This document shows positions 23,458-36,287 of a stretch of DNA of 64,000 nucleotides, one piece after another (positions within the stretch are counted from its first letter, which is position 1; each line of letters begins with the position of its first letter). The notes beneath the pieces were generated by a model, which was given only the letters and a program-made list of their open reading frames with translations, did no database searches and was not told where the DNA came from. Both the position numbers and the translations under genes were made by a program. Source of the stretch: Circinella minor (lineage: Eukaryota; Mucoromycota; Mucoromycetes; Mucorales; Lichtheimiaceae); assembly GCA_016758965.1 (NCBI GenBank), contig JAEPRB010000196.1:1-64000 (forward strand), in the 5' to 3' direction.

Positions 23458-24841
23458 ATGAATGTCTCTGATACATTAAACTTATCTCTTGGCGCCCTAG
23501 AATATCTTGGGGGACCTCAAAATATGCTTGTTGATGTGGAAATAACACTTGATAGACTAATGGTAAAGCTCTCAAAGTATTATTACAATACTGTTTAGAA
23601 TTCTGACGATGATACCTTCAAGGTTGTGAAAGAATTATTGCTACAGTACACCCCCGGTTTTTGCACTCTCGTTACTTTGAAACCTCCGTGTTCTGCAACG
23701 TTTTTGAAGGGAATGTCACAAAACACTTAGTAAACTCTGCAAATCGCAAATTGCAAAAGATATTTTATCGATTTGCATTAACCAGGGGAGACTTATAGTG
23801 TATTCAAGACATTAATAAAAAAAAAAGTAGATGCCCGTATAGTATATAGACTGGAACTGTCACCTATAAAAATCTTAACTGTGAAATATCCACTCCCGCT
23901 AATTTGAAAACCTCAAGTTCTGTAACTTTTTTGAAGGAAGTGCCACCTTTCAAAAACCGGTGGTCTGCTGTAATATTGTCAACAAACTGTATAACAGGTA
24001 TTTAATGATATATTTATGTAAGGTGCATACTGACTTGAACTGTCAAAATATGGATTGAAATAAGAATTGGCAAAAGATTGTCAGAAATAAAGCCATGAAC
24101 TTTTTGAGCCGTAATATATGTTAATTTAAATATCCCAAAGAGTTGTTACGGAACAGCTTTTAGAAAAAAAGCATTTTCCATCGAGATTTGTCACTGTAAA
24201 GTTTTGTCAAAATGTGATATTTTACCAAGTAAACTCCAGTATTTCAACATAGGGATAAGCATTGTGTAACATATAAAAGTGTATGAATATGGTTACACAA
24301 GGTTCCTGTTTTAATTATAGCTCCTGATTTTTATCGTCGGGTAAAAAGCAAAATAGAAGTAAGAACAACAATAAAACTCAAGAAGTAACTGTTTCAAATA
24401 TTGATTACATGTAGATACTATCATCTAAAATATTAAAAAAATCCAAATGATTTCCAGGTTCTTGTTTACTAGCACCCAAATGAAAATATATTAATCCCAC
24501 CCTCCATTTTTTATAAAGAAATAGAACCACGACATGCTCTCACAGATCATACTAGGGAAATCGCAGAAATATCAAATGGTATTATGAAAACCGAGCAATC
24601 GAGAAAGAGAAAAAGAGTACGTAGAATACTTTTCAATATCACACATACGCACACTATCATCTCTTTTCATCTTTTTTTTTTATAAAATATATAACAAATT
24701 TCTATAGTATGTATTTCACAGGCTTCTCTATGGCTAGTCGTAATCCTTAAACACCAATATCCAGCTATTAAAAGTGAAAATCGATTTGTCAAAAATAATA
24801 TTCCTCGTGGGAAGTGGGTGAGGAAGGGACTTCGAAAATAA
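23458..24841 (+). pseudogene. Possible decayed plus-strand gene split by a miniature element
   Basis: An ATG at 23458 opens a frame with NVSDTLNLSLGALEYLGG and VDVEITLDRLMVKLSKYYYN, then a stop, then VVKELLLQ. The pogo-like element at 23644-23970 follows directly. Farther on, two exon-like blocks occur. One (about 24520-24617) reads PRHALTDHTREIAEISNGIM. The other, after a CACAG acceptor near 24720, reads SLWLVVILKHQYPAI and ends at the stop near 24839-24841 after NIPRGKWVRKGLRK. Whether all pieces belong to one gene is uncertain, and I do not recognise the family. Confidence 0.35.
23644..23970 (+). mobile_element. Pogo-like TA-flanked miniature element (327 bp)
   Basis: The left end is TA followed by CAGTACACCCCCGGTTTTTG. 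The right end is the inverted CAAAAACCGGTGGTCTGCTG followed by TA, so the terminal inverted repeats agree in most positions and TA flanks both sides, as for Tc1/mariner-pogo elements. Inside, a subterminal block of about 50 bp near 23667-23717 recurs in direct orientation near 23897-23948. Both copies contain a TTTTTGAAGG phrase. The element could be a composite of two copies. No transposase is encoded. Confidence 0.75.
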
Positions 24842-25486
24842 TATGCTTTTTTTTTTTTTTTTTTTTTTTGCTATGAAAAGTCGTAACTTTTTTTTACACA
24901 TGAAAAAAATGAAGAGCTATGGATTACGTATGATATTATATGTGTTTTAATTTCAAATTATAAATAATTAAAACAAATAAATTCAGTATTAAGTTAATCA
25001 TTATCATCAATTGAAAAGATAATCACTCCAAAAAAAAGACCGAAAAATCAAAAACGAATTTTTGGTTTTGCGCGTTGGACTGACATTAATTGTTTTTGGT
25101 AGTATTTAACGATTACTGTATTTGCTCAGGAAAGTCCTGTCAGTACTGTAGAAACACCCAAACCCGTATTATTACACATTTAAGAATGTCGAGAAGAATT
25201 CCATAGTTAACCCATATTTGGTGGTTACTTTTAGATAATCAAACATAATACGTATGTAATGTTACTGTCAAGCTTTATTCAAAAGTATACATTAAAAAAT
25301 TGCAAAAAACCGATTAGAGCGTTTATGTTAGATAATAAATAATGTTTTTATTACAAATAGTATATTAATAGCAACCAAAAAAGATGAATATTATCTTGTA
25401 CATATTATAGGGATGTCTGATACAAAAAAAAATGAAAATGGGGAAGGGGATGGATATGATAGAGATAATGTGTGAACAAAATTCAA
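24842..25486. other. Intergenic, 3' flank of the aspartic protease gene
   Basis: AT-rich with a poly-T run near 24847-24869. No gene recognised. The right part should contain the polyadenylation region of the minus-strand protease gene. Confidence 0.5.
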
Positions 25487-27113
25487 CTAGCAAATACTAA
25501 TCACCAGAATTGTTATTAATGTCAACACAGCTATCTGATAATTGGGCGAAGCATTAATTAAAAAGGTATTACCAGAAGATGTTGCTTGATTATTATTTGG
25601 TGCACCTGATGGATTCATTGGTCGCCAATGATTTTCTTCTGAGGGAGTCGGTTTAATATGTCCTAATGAATCATTTGACATGGCCGACAAGACAGCTGGA
25701 GCAAAACCCATACGATGGGTACCCATATCATGGACAGTATAAAACGACCGCATAACAGATTGGCCAAAAAGATAAGTAATATAATCCAGACTAGTCCCAC
25801 TATTGGTAGATTCTAGAGGAACAAAACCAAAGATACAAATCGATGCATCACGTGGATCCAAAGTTTCAAGAGGAATAATTAACTCTCGTAAAGTTACGGT
25901 TAATTCGATATTATCCGCCAATCGAAAAATTACTTGACCACCTCCATTATCAGGAACATTACAATCAACAAAGTAGACTTGATCTTGGGTACTATAATTA
26001 GCTGGTTTTGTTCCGGTAAGTATTTCCACCATACCACGCACAACATCTGCAGGTGCACCAGAAATGGTACTTCCAGTATCGAAAACGATATTATCGTTAG
26101 CCATTTCATGGGTATATGTTGCTCCACCACTACTGAGGTCTATTGCACTGATACTGGCGCCTTTAACACTCCAATACAAATAGTCATTATTAATACCAGC
26201 AGCAGCAATAGTATAAGGTTGAACAGCAGTGTATTTTAACTCTCCAGTGTATTTGGTTTGATCAGTGCCACCAAAGATGATTTTGGCATCACCATGAGAT
26301 CCATATTGATATTGGCTATTCATATAAACTGAAAAGATGGGTTGTGCAATAAGATTTTTTTTAATAAGATTGGATATAAATGAATCACCACTAAGACCAG
26401 AAGTAGCCCTATGAAGTGCCGGAAATGCAAGACCAAGCACACCACTGCTGGGATTATCAAATGCGTTTGTGAGTATGTTGCTTGTAGCAGAAACAGTGGC
26501 CATGACTTGATCGGATACGGTTAAATTACTTCCAATGGTAACTGTATCAGTACAAGGTTTTCCGTCAGCATATCCTAATGCATACACTAATTCGACGCGT
26601 CCAAACTGGGGTTTGTATGTTGCTGACGCCTTTTCATCAAAACGATTCACTGGGCATTGAAATGAAGGACACTCCTTGGAAGCAATCCAAAATAACGAGC
26701 TTTTTTTTATAATATAAAAAAACACATAGGTACACAAAGAATTAGTAAAATATAAATTGAGTTACTGTATGCAAAAAAAAAGGAAAGCACTATATTACTT
26801 ACCTACCAGTGTCGATTGTGACATTAAAACGTTGTGGTGGTGTACCAATACCAATTTCTACATTATATTCTCGTCCATATAAATTTTGTAATGGGACTGA
26901 TTCGACTGATTGGCGTTTTTTCAAAATAGCAGCTTTGGGAGAACCAAGAATGAATGGATGGTTTCGTAAAAGTGTGAAAGTGATCGTTTTGTCATTATTC
27001 CTTTTGTTGTCATTGTTATTATTGGCCGAAACATTATCAATTGATGCTATTACCAGGAATAATAATAATAACCAAGCAATAAATGGAAATGAAATCGAAC
27101 AAATTCGAAACAT
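25487..27113 (-). CDS. Secreted, probably GPI-anchored pepsin-like aspartic protease
   Basis: Two exons, 27113-26803 and 26699-25487, join in phase to 507 aa. A signal peptide (MFRICSISFPFIAWLLLLFL and on, about 30 residues) is followed by an Asn/Lys-rich propeptide ending in KKR, a likely Kex2-type processing site. The mature enzyme starts before YNVEIGIGTPPQRFNVTIDT. The first catalytic motif is DTGSS (Asp101), split by the intron. The second is FDTGSTISG (about Asp313). The C-terminus has a Ser/Asn-rich spacer and a final hydrophobic stretch (QIAVLTLITILVISIC), which suggests a GPI-anchor signal as in yapsins. It would cleave proteins at the cell surface or wall. Its substrates are not known. 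Family A1 is clear. The anchor is inference. Confidence 0.92.
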
Positions 27114-28076
27114 TTGGGGGGGAATAAAAACTAGCTCAAAAATATGAAAAGTGATATTTTGATTTAGGTATTGAAGAGTGGGAATTACAAATAAAAAATT
27201 AAGTACGTAAAAAGAGAAAATAAGGAAGAAGAAGAAGAATAAATGATAAAAAGAAAAGAAGTTTCTTCTCTTTTAATTATCAACAAGTCCAAACCAATTG
27301 ACGGTATCACAAAATAAAAGGTAACTCTTGTTTCTTTTCATACTAATTTTAGCTTTACCGAATACGCAGAAGTTTGTTTATATTCATATTTTTTTTATAT
27401 CTCATCTGAACTTTTTGTTGCCCTGATCGTTTTGTTTCCATAAAAGGTTTAGAACCAGGCTTCCATTGACGATTTAGCGAATGTTTGACACATGGAAACA
27501 AAAGATTAGTTACTCCGATTCAAAAATAAGCTTTTTTTTTCGTTTCCATCGCTTAATTCATTCCGTAAACCTGATGTTTAATTATTGTAACAAAAAACTC
27601 AACAAAAAAAAAATCCTCCATGAAAAATAGTTTTATATAAAAATAATAATGAAAAATGAAAAAAAATACTAATTATATAAAATAAAGTATAAAAAATAGA
27701 ATTGTGATGTTCTTGACACAAGATCATCTTTTAACAATATCTCAAACAATTCTTTAAAAGAGATAGAAAAAAAAATTAAGAAAAAATACTATTATACAAA
27801 ATGAAAGCTAAAAAAAATAAAAACAGATAAAAGATTATATAAAGGCATTGGGAATATTCGAGTTGAGAGAAAAAAAGTTCAGATAGGGAGGAGATAGATG
27901 GGGCGTGATGATGGATAGCGTGAACAAAAAAAAAGTATCGAATGGCGTAACATGATGGATTGTGACGAAACAATGGATGTATGCCTGCTGAACATACAAT
28001 TTATATGTGTGTCTTCACAGTAATAGCGCTATAGACGGATTACTTGAGATATGGTATTTTTTTACATATGAATCTA
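27114..28076. other. Intergenic region between two minus-strand genes
   Basis: It holds the promoter side of the protease gene (right of 27113) and the 3' flank of the antiporter gene (left of 28077). Pyrimidine/purine-rich tracts and several poly-T or poly-A runs are present. No gene recognised. Confidence 0.5.
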
Positions 28077-31000
28077 TTAAAATGGTGGCAGTGCTGTTGT
28101 TGTTGCTGCTGTTGATAATGCTTGTGGTGCAGATGGGTCAAATCCGATAAGAATACTCTTTTCGGTAAAAGGTGGGATAAAGTAGAAACCAGCCAATAAT
28201 ACACAATAACTCATAATAAGAATCGAACCTTTGAAGTAATTGGATTTACCTTCCTGGTAAGTGTATGTCAATAAGAATACTGAGAAAATGACGCAAATCA
28301 CATCCCAACGTGGAAATATGAGACTATAATTATTATTACCATTATTATTATTATTAATGAATGTTAGTATGTATAAAATGATAGCATGATTATTATCCCT
28401 CCCTATTTGAGCAAAAGTATCACATGATCTCAATCACCTCTTTTATTGTAACAACAATTTTTTTTTTGTTTTACCTGAATGAATAACGTGCCAGTTCTTC
28501 TTTTCCCCAATTATACCAAAGTGAAAATGCAACCATTGCGGGAATTTGTAATAGACAAACTTGTAAAGCATATGCAGAACCAATTTCCATACTTGATATA
28601 ATTTTCAAAAACGTAAATGAGAATTTTAATTATTTATGTTTTGAAGGTTTTTCGTTTTTTGGCTAGTGAAATGAGTATCTTTTTTTCCTTTCTTTTTTTT
28701 CCTACCTTAGCACAATATTTCCATACAATGCAAAAGCAATGGCATTCATAAACTCGGTTATATTCGGGACCTAGTGAATATAATTTCAAAACATAAAAAT
28801 TGATAATCATGTTAATAATTATCATAGTATATGGCTAAAAATAAAAAGATGTTTAAAAACAAACGGTACAAAAAGGAAAACAAAAGATACTCACCAAAGC
28901 AAAAAGCGTCAATCCCAAAAACTTTTCATCCACTGCAAGGTTATCCATTACTTCATCCACAGTATCCACTAAAACTTCAGCAATAATTGAATAGAGTATT
29001 GTACATCCAAACAAAATGGTAAAACTCTTCTTTTTACTCCAGTTGGGTGAATCATGTCCAGCCGCTTCCTCTTCTTCTTCTTCTTCAGGCTCTCTTGCAT
29101 GAACAAAGGCAACAGGAGCAACAGTCGGAATCATTGGACTATCTTTGCCTTCTTCTTGTGATCGGTGAGTGGGTGCATTGATCGAATGCGGTATAGGTAG
29201 ACCATCCGAGGAGGTGGACGGTCCCATGGTAACGACAGGGCTATAAGGAATTGGTATGTTGCTGCCTTTTTTTTTGGTAACCATAGTTTAGCTGAGAATC
29301 AAATTTGCTTTTGTTTTTTAAGTATATATGATACATAGTAATTAATAATAAACATACCATTTATTTGTTGATGCCTGCCATCATCATTATCTGGTTTATG
29401 AGTTTGTGTCGAGTCATGTTGCTGTTGTTGTCCAGGATGATGAATTAAATGAGAAATAAAATGACCTGGCATCAACTTTTGATAATAAGAAGCGTGTTGT
29501 GATCCTTGTTTAGGTTCTTGTTGCTTCCACACCATATCAACATGCGTACGCAAACTAAAAACGATACCAATAACATATGCCTACATATTCCGTTAATTGG
29601 ATTATTTAGTAAAACCGTTCGCATCATATGTCCAATCTCCCAAGCTAAAACCAAAAAAAATCTATATATTACCGAAGGCAAAATGGCTGCACATATCCAC
29701 ATTAATGGTTTAACACTATTTTGATATACCGGATCAACTGTTGGATTCATTTGATCATAATAGCAACGTGAACATGCAATACTTCCACTATTACCAGGTT
29801 CAACAGTATCAGGACATCCAGCACATCGAAGTTCAAACTAAATAAACATGCATTAAACATGAAATGTTAGCAACAATATGAAACAATTTGGGAGGGTTTA
29901 CGTTTGTTATGATGACAGTATAATGGCCATAAAAAAATTATTATTATTTACCGAACCAAACATCTGGTAAAACAAAGTAGGGGTCAAGGCACCAATAATC
30001 GCCATAATCAACATGGTTGAAGTCACCTCTGAATACAAACAAAAACAGTAGCAACAATGTCAATATTTTAATTTCCTTTTTTTTTTTGTTTCATTAAATT
30101 TACCTGCACTTTTAGCGTTGAATTTTTGTTCTTTACGTTTTATACCACCACTAATCATAGAACATCCAGGCATAAGAAGTACACCTGCCATGACACTTCC
30201 AATTAATGCTCCTTCAACCAATGCACTTTTACCACTCATCAAGGCTACAGCGTACAAGATAATTTCTATAATACTGTATAAATAGTATCACAATTGAATT
30301 AGCAAATAAAAAGGAGTCAATCTGTTTTTTTTTTCATTTTAAAAGGGAGAGGAATGTGTGGATTGAATCAAGTTTCAGTATATAAATATATTTTACCTGC
30401 CAAAAGAAGCATTTAAAAATGCACCAATACCCATACTAGACTGAGCCGAAACTGAACTTACACCCATTCCGATAAAATAAGATAGCGGAATGACAGATGC
30501 AAGGGACAATGAAAATACTACAGCTGGTAACGTGATGAAACTATCTGGGAAATGATGCCGTAATACATATTCATCAAAGATGACAAAAAATACGAGTGGC
30601 ATTAAATTGATGAAAATAATATTGATACCATCATAGGTATATTTGTAGTATTGTAATCCAATAGCTTGGTAGGTACATAACAAAATGACGGCTGGACGTC
30701 CAGTCTGTTGCATGTGAGCTTGACCTGAAGGACTCGATTTAAATCGTAGACTAAGTGGATGACGGCGTAGATGTCGCAATAGAATAAAATTGAGTTTGGA
30801 CATGGGAATTGTGATCACACAAAGCCAGCAAATTGCTGATACGATAAACATCAGAGGGGCTGAATAATAGACACCATTAAAAAGAAAATCGTGAGAACCC
30901 TTCCCCAAACATTGATCCTTCCCTGTCACAAATAATTTGAAAACACATAAATAATAAATAAGTAAAGAAAAAAGTAAACTTACTAGCAATCGTAAAAAAG

Positions 31001-32068
31001 AGTAAATAATACATGCAACCAGCTGGTCCCGACTTAAGGATATCAATAGACGAACGAATAAAACTTTTTCGTTTCTTTTTCTTTTCTTTTTTTCGCTGAC
31101 CAAGAAGTCCCGTTTCTTCATCATCTTCACTTTCGTTATCTCCTGATATGATAGAAATAATAGAGGAGGTATCATCTTCATGGTTAATTGTTGCACTATG
31201 GGTTGTTTGTGGAGACAATGGGCTCTTGGAAACCACTTCACCATGATGTTCAACGTAACGTCCAAAGGGCCATAATAAATAATATGCGAGTTCACGCATG
31301 ACACGGGCGTATGTATACCCATCAGGTGGTACAAGAATCAAGACTAAAGATATGACAAACATTACTAACGCCAACCACCATCCAAAAATGAGGAGCCATA
31401 AAAGGTTTCCAGGATTTAGAAACAATTCTGGAGACGATGAAGGAGATGAATGAAGAGCACTATTGGCTCTTCGTACAACCGAACGCGATTTTTTGTACAA
31501 GGCTGGTTTCCATATAGGTAAACCGAAAGGATGTCGCCTATTCATTTGCTATAATAAGAAAATATTACTCAGTTAGAACAAAAAAATATCTATAACACTT
31601 CTTTTTTTTTTCTCGCTGAAATAATAAGAGTTATTTATATGTGTACATAAGTATGTATTTATTTACCTCTTGTCTGTCTTTAAGAGTCATTTCCCGACTA
31701 TCAATTGACATGCGATCGTCTTCATTGTCATTGTTAAATCGCGTTTTACGCGATCTAAGGTTATCAGTGGCATCGGGTGAACGATCGTCACTATCGTCCA
31801 TTGTGGTGTCTTCTTCACCATCGTCGTCTCCATTACTATTACTTTGATCGCGTCGGTCTTCAACAAGATCGTTATCTTCCCGCGATTTAGCAGTGGCTCG
31901 CTTTTTTAGTTTATTAGTATGACGAGCGGTAGTATCACTTTCTACTTCGGCAGATGAAGATGATGCATTATTCAATGCGCCATAATTTGTACTGTTGTTA
32001 CTATTATCTCGCTCTTGTTGCTGTTGTTGTAGTTGCCGGCCTCTTACTGTGTCGGACAACCGATCCAT
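28077..32068 (-). CDS. Vnx1-type vacuolar cation/H+ antiporter (CaCA superfamily)
   Basis: Eleven exons (32068-31667, 31548-30984, 30922-30397, 30273-30104, 30028-29952, 29837-29673, 29580-29358, 29265-28895, 28770-28706, 28591-28475, 28323-28077) close in phase to 975 aa, near yeast Vnx1 in size. A long acidic cytosolic N-terminus precedes about a dozen membrane segments. The first exchanger repeat has SIIEIILYAVALMSGKSALV and LLMPGCSMISGG. The second has KFLGLTLFAL joined to VPNITEFMNAIAFALYGNIV. These match the paired, oppositely oriented repeats of Ca2+/H+-type exchangers. The Cys-rich loop (FELRCAGCPDT, CSRCYY) and the FNGVYYSAPLMF region fit the Vnx1 subgroup rather than Vcx1. Yeast Vnx1 exchanges Na+ or K+ for H+ at the vacuole. 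The acceptor of exon 8 (29266) was chosen because it keeps frame. Confidence 0.88.
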
Positions 32069-35000
32069 TGATAAGAAAACTAAAAATAGTATAGAACTAA
32101 AGAAGTGAGATAGAAGAGAGCGAGAGAAGAAAAAGAGACTAAATAATAATAAATATTATAGAACGAAAAAAAAGAAGAGGAAAAGAGAATTAAAGAAAAA
32201 AATGTCATCTTTTTATATTTCTCTTTAAGCGTTTGACATGGAACAAGGTTTAAGTCAGGTGGATCAATTCGGTCCGCTCTTAATCTCACTATTATCTATT
32301 GATTAGAATCCCGACTGGAAAATAAAAAGAAAAGGGATGTTGTAAGCTGTTGCCGCTGAAGAGAGGAAGAATAAAGGAGACGTAAAAAGGACTGATAAAT
32401 TTTTTTATTTCTCTCCCTCTATCGGTCTCATGAGAAATGATTTTGATAATGTGAAATAATATTGGTAGTGTACCCCTTCAAAAACTATATCCTCTTATCA
32501 GCATCATCATTATTGTTATTAGGAATATCAATTGATAAAACCAACCGTAGTAATGTATAAAAGTGTAATTAACAACATATGGGACCTCATTGCTCGATTT
32601 GTAAAAAGCTTTTATTGTGTAACCTATTGACGCATTATCTCATCTTCATGGCAACACACGACTAATAAGTTTTTCGACTATGTGTTGTAATGACAACCTG
32701 TTTTAAGTATTATCATCTGTTTAGTTACATCATTTTTAGTATAATTATTTTTGAAACCTTTTCTTTTCATTTTTATGTTTGTTATACAAGTTGATGAACT
32801 TATTGACAATGTTGGGGCTATATATTTTTGTGTCGGTAAATATATTTATTTGACAAACAAACAAACATACATTTAAAGCTTTCATTGTTCTTTTTTTCAA
32901 GAGAAACAAAGATAAGATATTATGCATAAAAATGTATCTCTTTTTTTAATTTTTTTTTTTGGTTGTCATATGTTCAGTATCTGATGTTCATTGCTGTAAT
33001 TCACATCACTGGATCTTTTTTGTGCATGTATATATATATCCGTATCACCACCACTACCACCACCCCCCAAAGAATTATTAGTTGCCATCAACCCCTTACT
33101 ACTTTGACTTCTTCTCCCTCCCCCCTTATATTTTCTACCAATGATTGATTTTTTTTTCTTTTGTAATTGCCTTGAACTAAAACTAATATGAATAATTACA
33201 AAATGTACAAAAAAAGAAAAAGAATGACACGATGGTAACCTATCTAATGTTCTGTTATTATTTAGTTTTTTTTTTTTTCTACATGAAACAAACTTGTACG
33301 TAGCAAGGATTTTGGAGTTTCATCCGTTCCAAATATTCATCTAATATACCATTTTAAGTTTTCCATTCAATTCCTGAATCTGAATAGATAGTATTACAAG
33401 AAACAGAATTGTATGGCTAGTCTAACGAGATCAAACATTTTTTTTTTACAATAGGAGAAGAGAATGATAAAAAGATATAAAAAAAAATATTTTGTCCTTT
33501 TTTGTCGGAGGAATGCTATGCTAATGAAATCGCTTTAGCACCTTCTTCACGCTTCTTCATAACAATTTACCTGAATTTTTTTTTTTGGTGCGAGAGTTAT
33601 TTCTAGCTGTTATAATGTTTTCTCTTTTACATGTACAGATATTTATAGTAGGCAGTGATGCATACTTTTACTATTCACTAAAGTGAATGAAAAGCGATAT
33701 TGATTAGCTTTTATTATATAGAGTTGATTTTTCATAATAATTAGACTAGCCCTAACAACTTTAACGATGGGAAAATTTTAATTCTCCAGTCCGCTCTTCA
33801 TACTCTTTAGAAAATTTAAAAAATCCCAATGGTTGGGAAAAAAAAAGCTCTTCACTTGAAAGACATGAGGGTATCAGAAAAAAAAGGCATATCATACCTG
33901 TGTTCACTTCTGTGGCGCACAATCATCATTATTGAAGAAGAACGGGAGCATGGGTTATCCGCACAGGGTTGTTACACGGTTTGTGGGGTAAAGAAGAAAA
34001 ATAAAACTTCTGATCATCAACAATACAGAATAAAACAGACCTAACACAAAAAAAAAACTTTATGGCTTTTTGTATTATGAATAACTACGTTAAGTTTCCC
34101 ACCAATATAAATATATTTTGTAGTCAGTAGCTTATAACTTTCTCATATGTATCCAACCCTACGACGACAATGATTATGTCGCCGTACGTTTTTTCAGTTA
34201 AAAAAAAGCAGGGCTCGGGGAGACGGAAACCAAAAGGAACCATGCAACTGATGGACCCAGGAATATTGACACCATAAAAAAAAATAAGTTCACTATACTC
34301 TTATTACTAGTATATAATACAACTCCATATAATCAAAGTCTAGGCCACGTTAAAGAGCCAGTTATTAAAAACGTGAAATCTTTTTTAAAACCATCAATTG
34401 TTTTATATTATATTTTTATTTCATAATAAAAAACATTATACTGTATACATTGTCACATATTCCGATATAATACACAGATGAATACGTACTCAAAACGAAA
34501 TAGCAGACCGAAGGATATCAATATAAAATAAACGTGAATGTATCGGGAAGTAAGAACCGAGAAAGCATTTTTTTTAGCATGTGCGTCTTTTTTTCTACAT
34601 TTGGTAAATCTTATCGGCTTTCCGTTATTGGATCAGCTGAATAAAAACAACTCGAGTTAAAATCCACATCTGTTTAATTGGTAGAAAAAAACAGAGTTTA
34701 TTCACTGTTATTAAGCTGAAGATATGTGTGCTCATTGATTAACACTGAAATTGTTGTTAAACGTTACAATTTAACTCTATTTCAACTCTAAAGCTAAAGA
34801 ACACGTTACCAGTGACCTGGTTTACCTTGACATTGTCTTTTATATAGGTAGGACACATCAAAAAAATTATTACGTATTAAACTATGTATACAGATGATGC
34901 ATGTTCATCTTACTGATTATTCAAGATTTTCCTTTATAATACTACGCATAATATACATCACCAATAGGGTTTCATGAAAATTTGGACGCAACATTATTAT

Positions 35001-35070
35001 AAAAATTATGTTGTATCATATTCTTGTCTGTTATAAATTATTATGACCCTTTATTGTAATACAAAGAGCG
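32069..35070. other. Large intergenic region, no gene recognised
   Basis: Three kb between the antiporter promoter and the end of the GST gene. Contents are poly-T and poly-A runs, a CACCACCACTACCACC-like stretch near 33048 and a purine-rich area near 33470-33490. A 71-codon frame at 33829-34044 has no motif. I see no splice-consistent exon set on either strand. Confidence 0.5.
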
Positions 35071-36287
35071 CTATTTTTGTGATAATTCTTGTTCAAGTGG
35101 TCCATTCTTATGAGGAAGAGAAGCAAGGTATTTTTTGATGTTCGGGCGCTTTTCGAATGCTTCGACAAGTTTACTAAGTTTTGGGAAGTCCTGTAGGAGA
35201 AGTTTTTACTTAGCTTATGAATATCAATCTATAAAATAAAAAATTACATTTCTTTCAATGATGTTATTACCTTAATATCAAGAATAGGACGATGATCATC
35301 AAGGGTATGATAAACCACATAATCTGTATAGGAGATCTATGTTATTATATAATATGTTAGTCAAGTTGTATACATTTAAGTGGATCATTATTACATCATA
35401 GCCGCCAGTATTATTACCACTGACACGGTAAAAGCTCAAATAAAAGATAACACAAACCTTTGAGCCTAAAATATATGGACCATCATGAATACCATATAAA
35501 CGGTCTAAACGAACTGCGTGTTTACGATAACCTGATTCGATATAGTTCTTGCGATTTTCATCTGTAACGATCTAAAAAAATGCCTATTTTTAATTTCATT
35601 TTCTCCGGACTAGTATCAACTAAAAAGAGACATGTATCCAAATAGTTTTTTATTTATTTTTTTATAAAAGCAATAGTAACATAACTTACAGGACGCGCTA
35701 CGTGTAATGCAAGCGAGATATACCAATCAAAGTTCAAGTTTTCTGTTGCATCCAGGAATTGGATATCTTCATCACTTAAACCATCAAACATTCCTAAATG
35801 ATATCACAAAAAAAAAATAGTTGTTGAGGACTATGATGTCAAATAATAGACGATAAGGTTGATCACTAAAATGAGTTTTTTCTTTCTATACGTATTTACC
35901 GAGTTTCTTTGCCAAGAATCGTAAAATAGGACCACTGCAAAAATAACGCTTTCCATCTTTAGTTTCGAGTAAAGGTAAACAATCAAATGGCTTGTCACTT
36001 GCGATGAGTTCTTCCCTGAAGGAATTATCCCACGCTTCAGGGTTACGCTCAACTTGAATGTACTTATGCTTAATTTCAAAATCTTCGAGTAACAATTTGA
36101 TGGATTCGCCAAGACCGCCAGCTTATTTTTTTTAGATACATAATAAATTTATAAAAGAAAATTCGGTTAAAAAACAACAGTACACTAATATAAGAATTAT
36201 AATAAGAAAAAAACTTGTCTTACTGCGGTTATAGTTAAAGTAATAAAGTTTAACGTTGTCAAGCTCTTTAGAAATGCCAGCAGTCAT
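35071..36287 (-). CDS. Glutathione S-transferase, sigma-like
   Basis: Six exons (36287-36224, 36121-35900, 35793-35690, 35571-35458, 35336-35271, 35190-35071) close in phase to 229 aa, a normal GST length. The N-terminal thioredoxin-like domain begins VKLYYFNYNRTGGLGESIKL. Tyr15 or Tyr16 is the likely glutathione-activating residue. PLLETKDGKRYFCSGPILRF corresponds to the strand-helix that binds glutathione, with a Ser after Cys. The helical C-terminal domain has DYVVYHTLDD and ends PKLSKLVEAFEKRPNIKKYL. The enzyme would conjugate glutathione to electrophiles in the cytosol. Class assignment is by general resemblance to sigma/prostaglandin-synthase GSTs. No targeting signal is visible. Confidence 0.9.

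Noticed and set aside
32460..32490. TAGTGTACCCC shared with 49988, possible transposon end
   Set aside because: Too short, and no matching inverted end was found at either place.
33829..34044. 71-codon plus-strand frame
   Set aside because: Mixed low-complexity Lys content without motif or splice context; likely chance.
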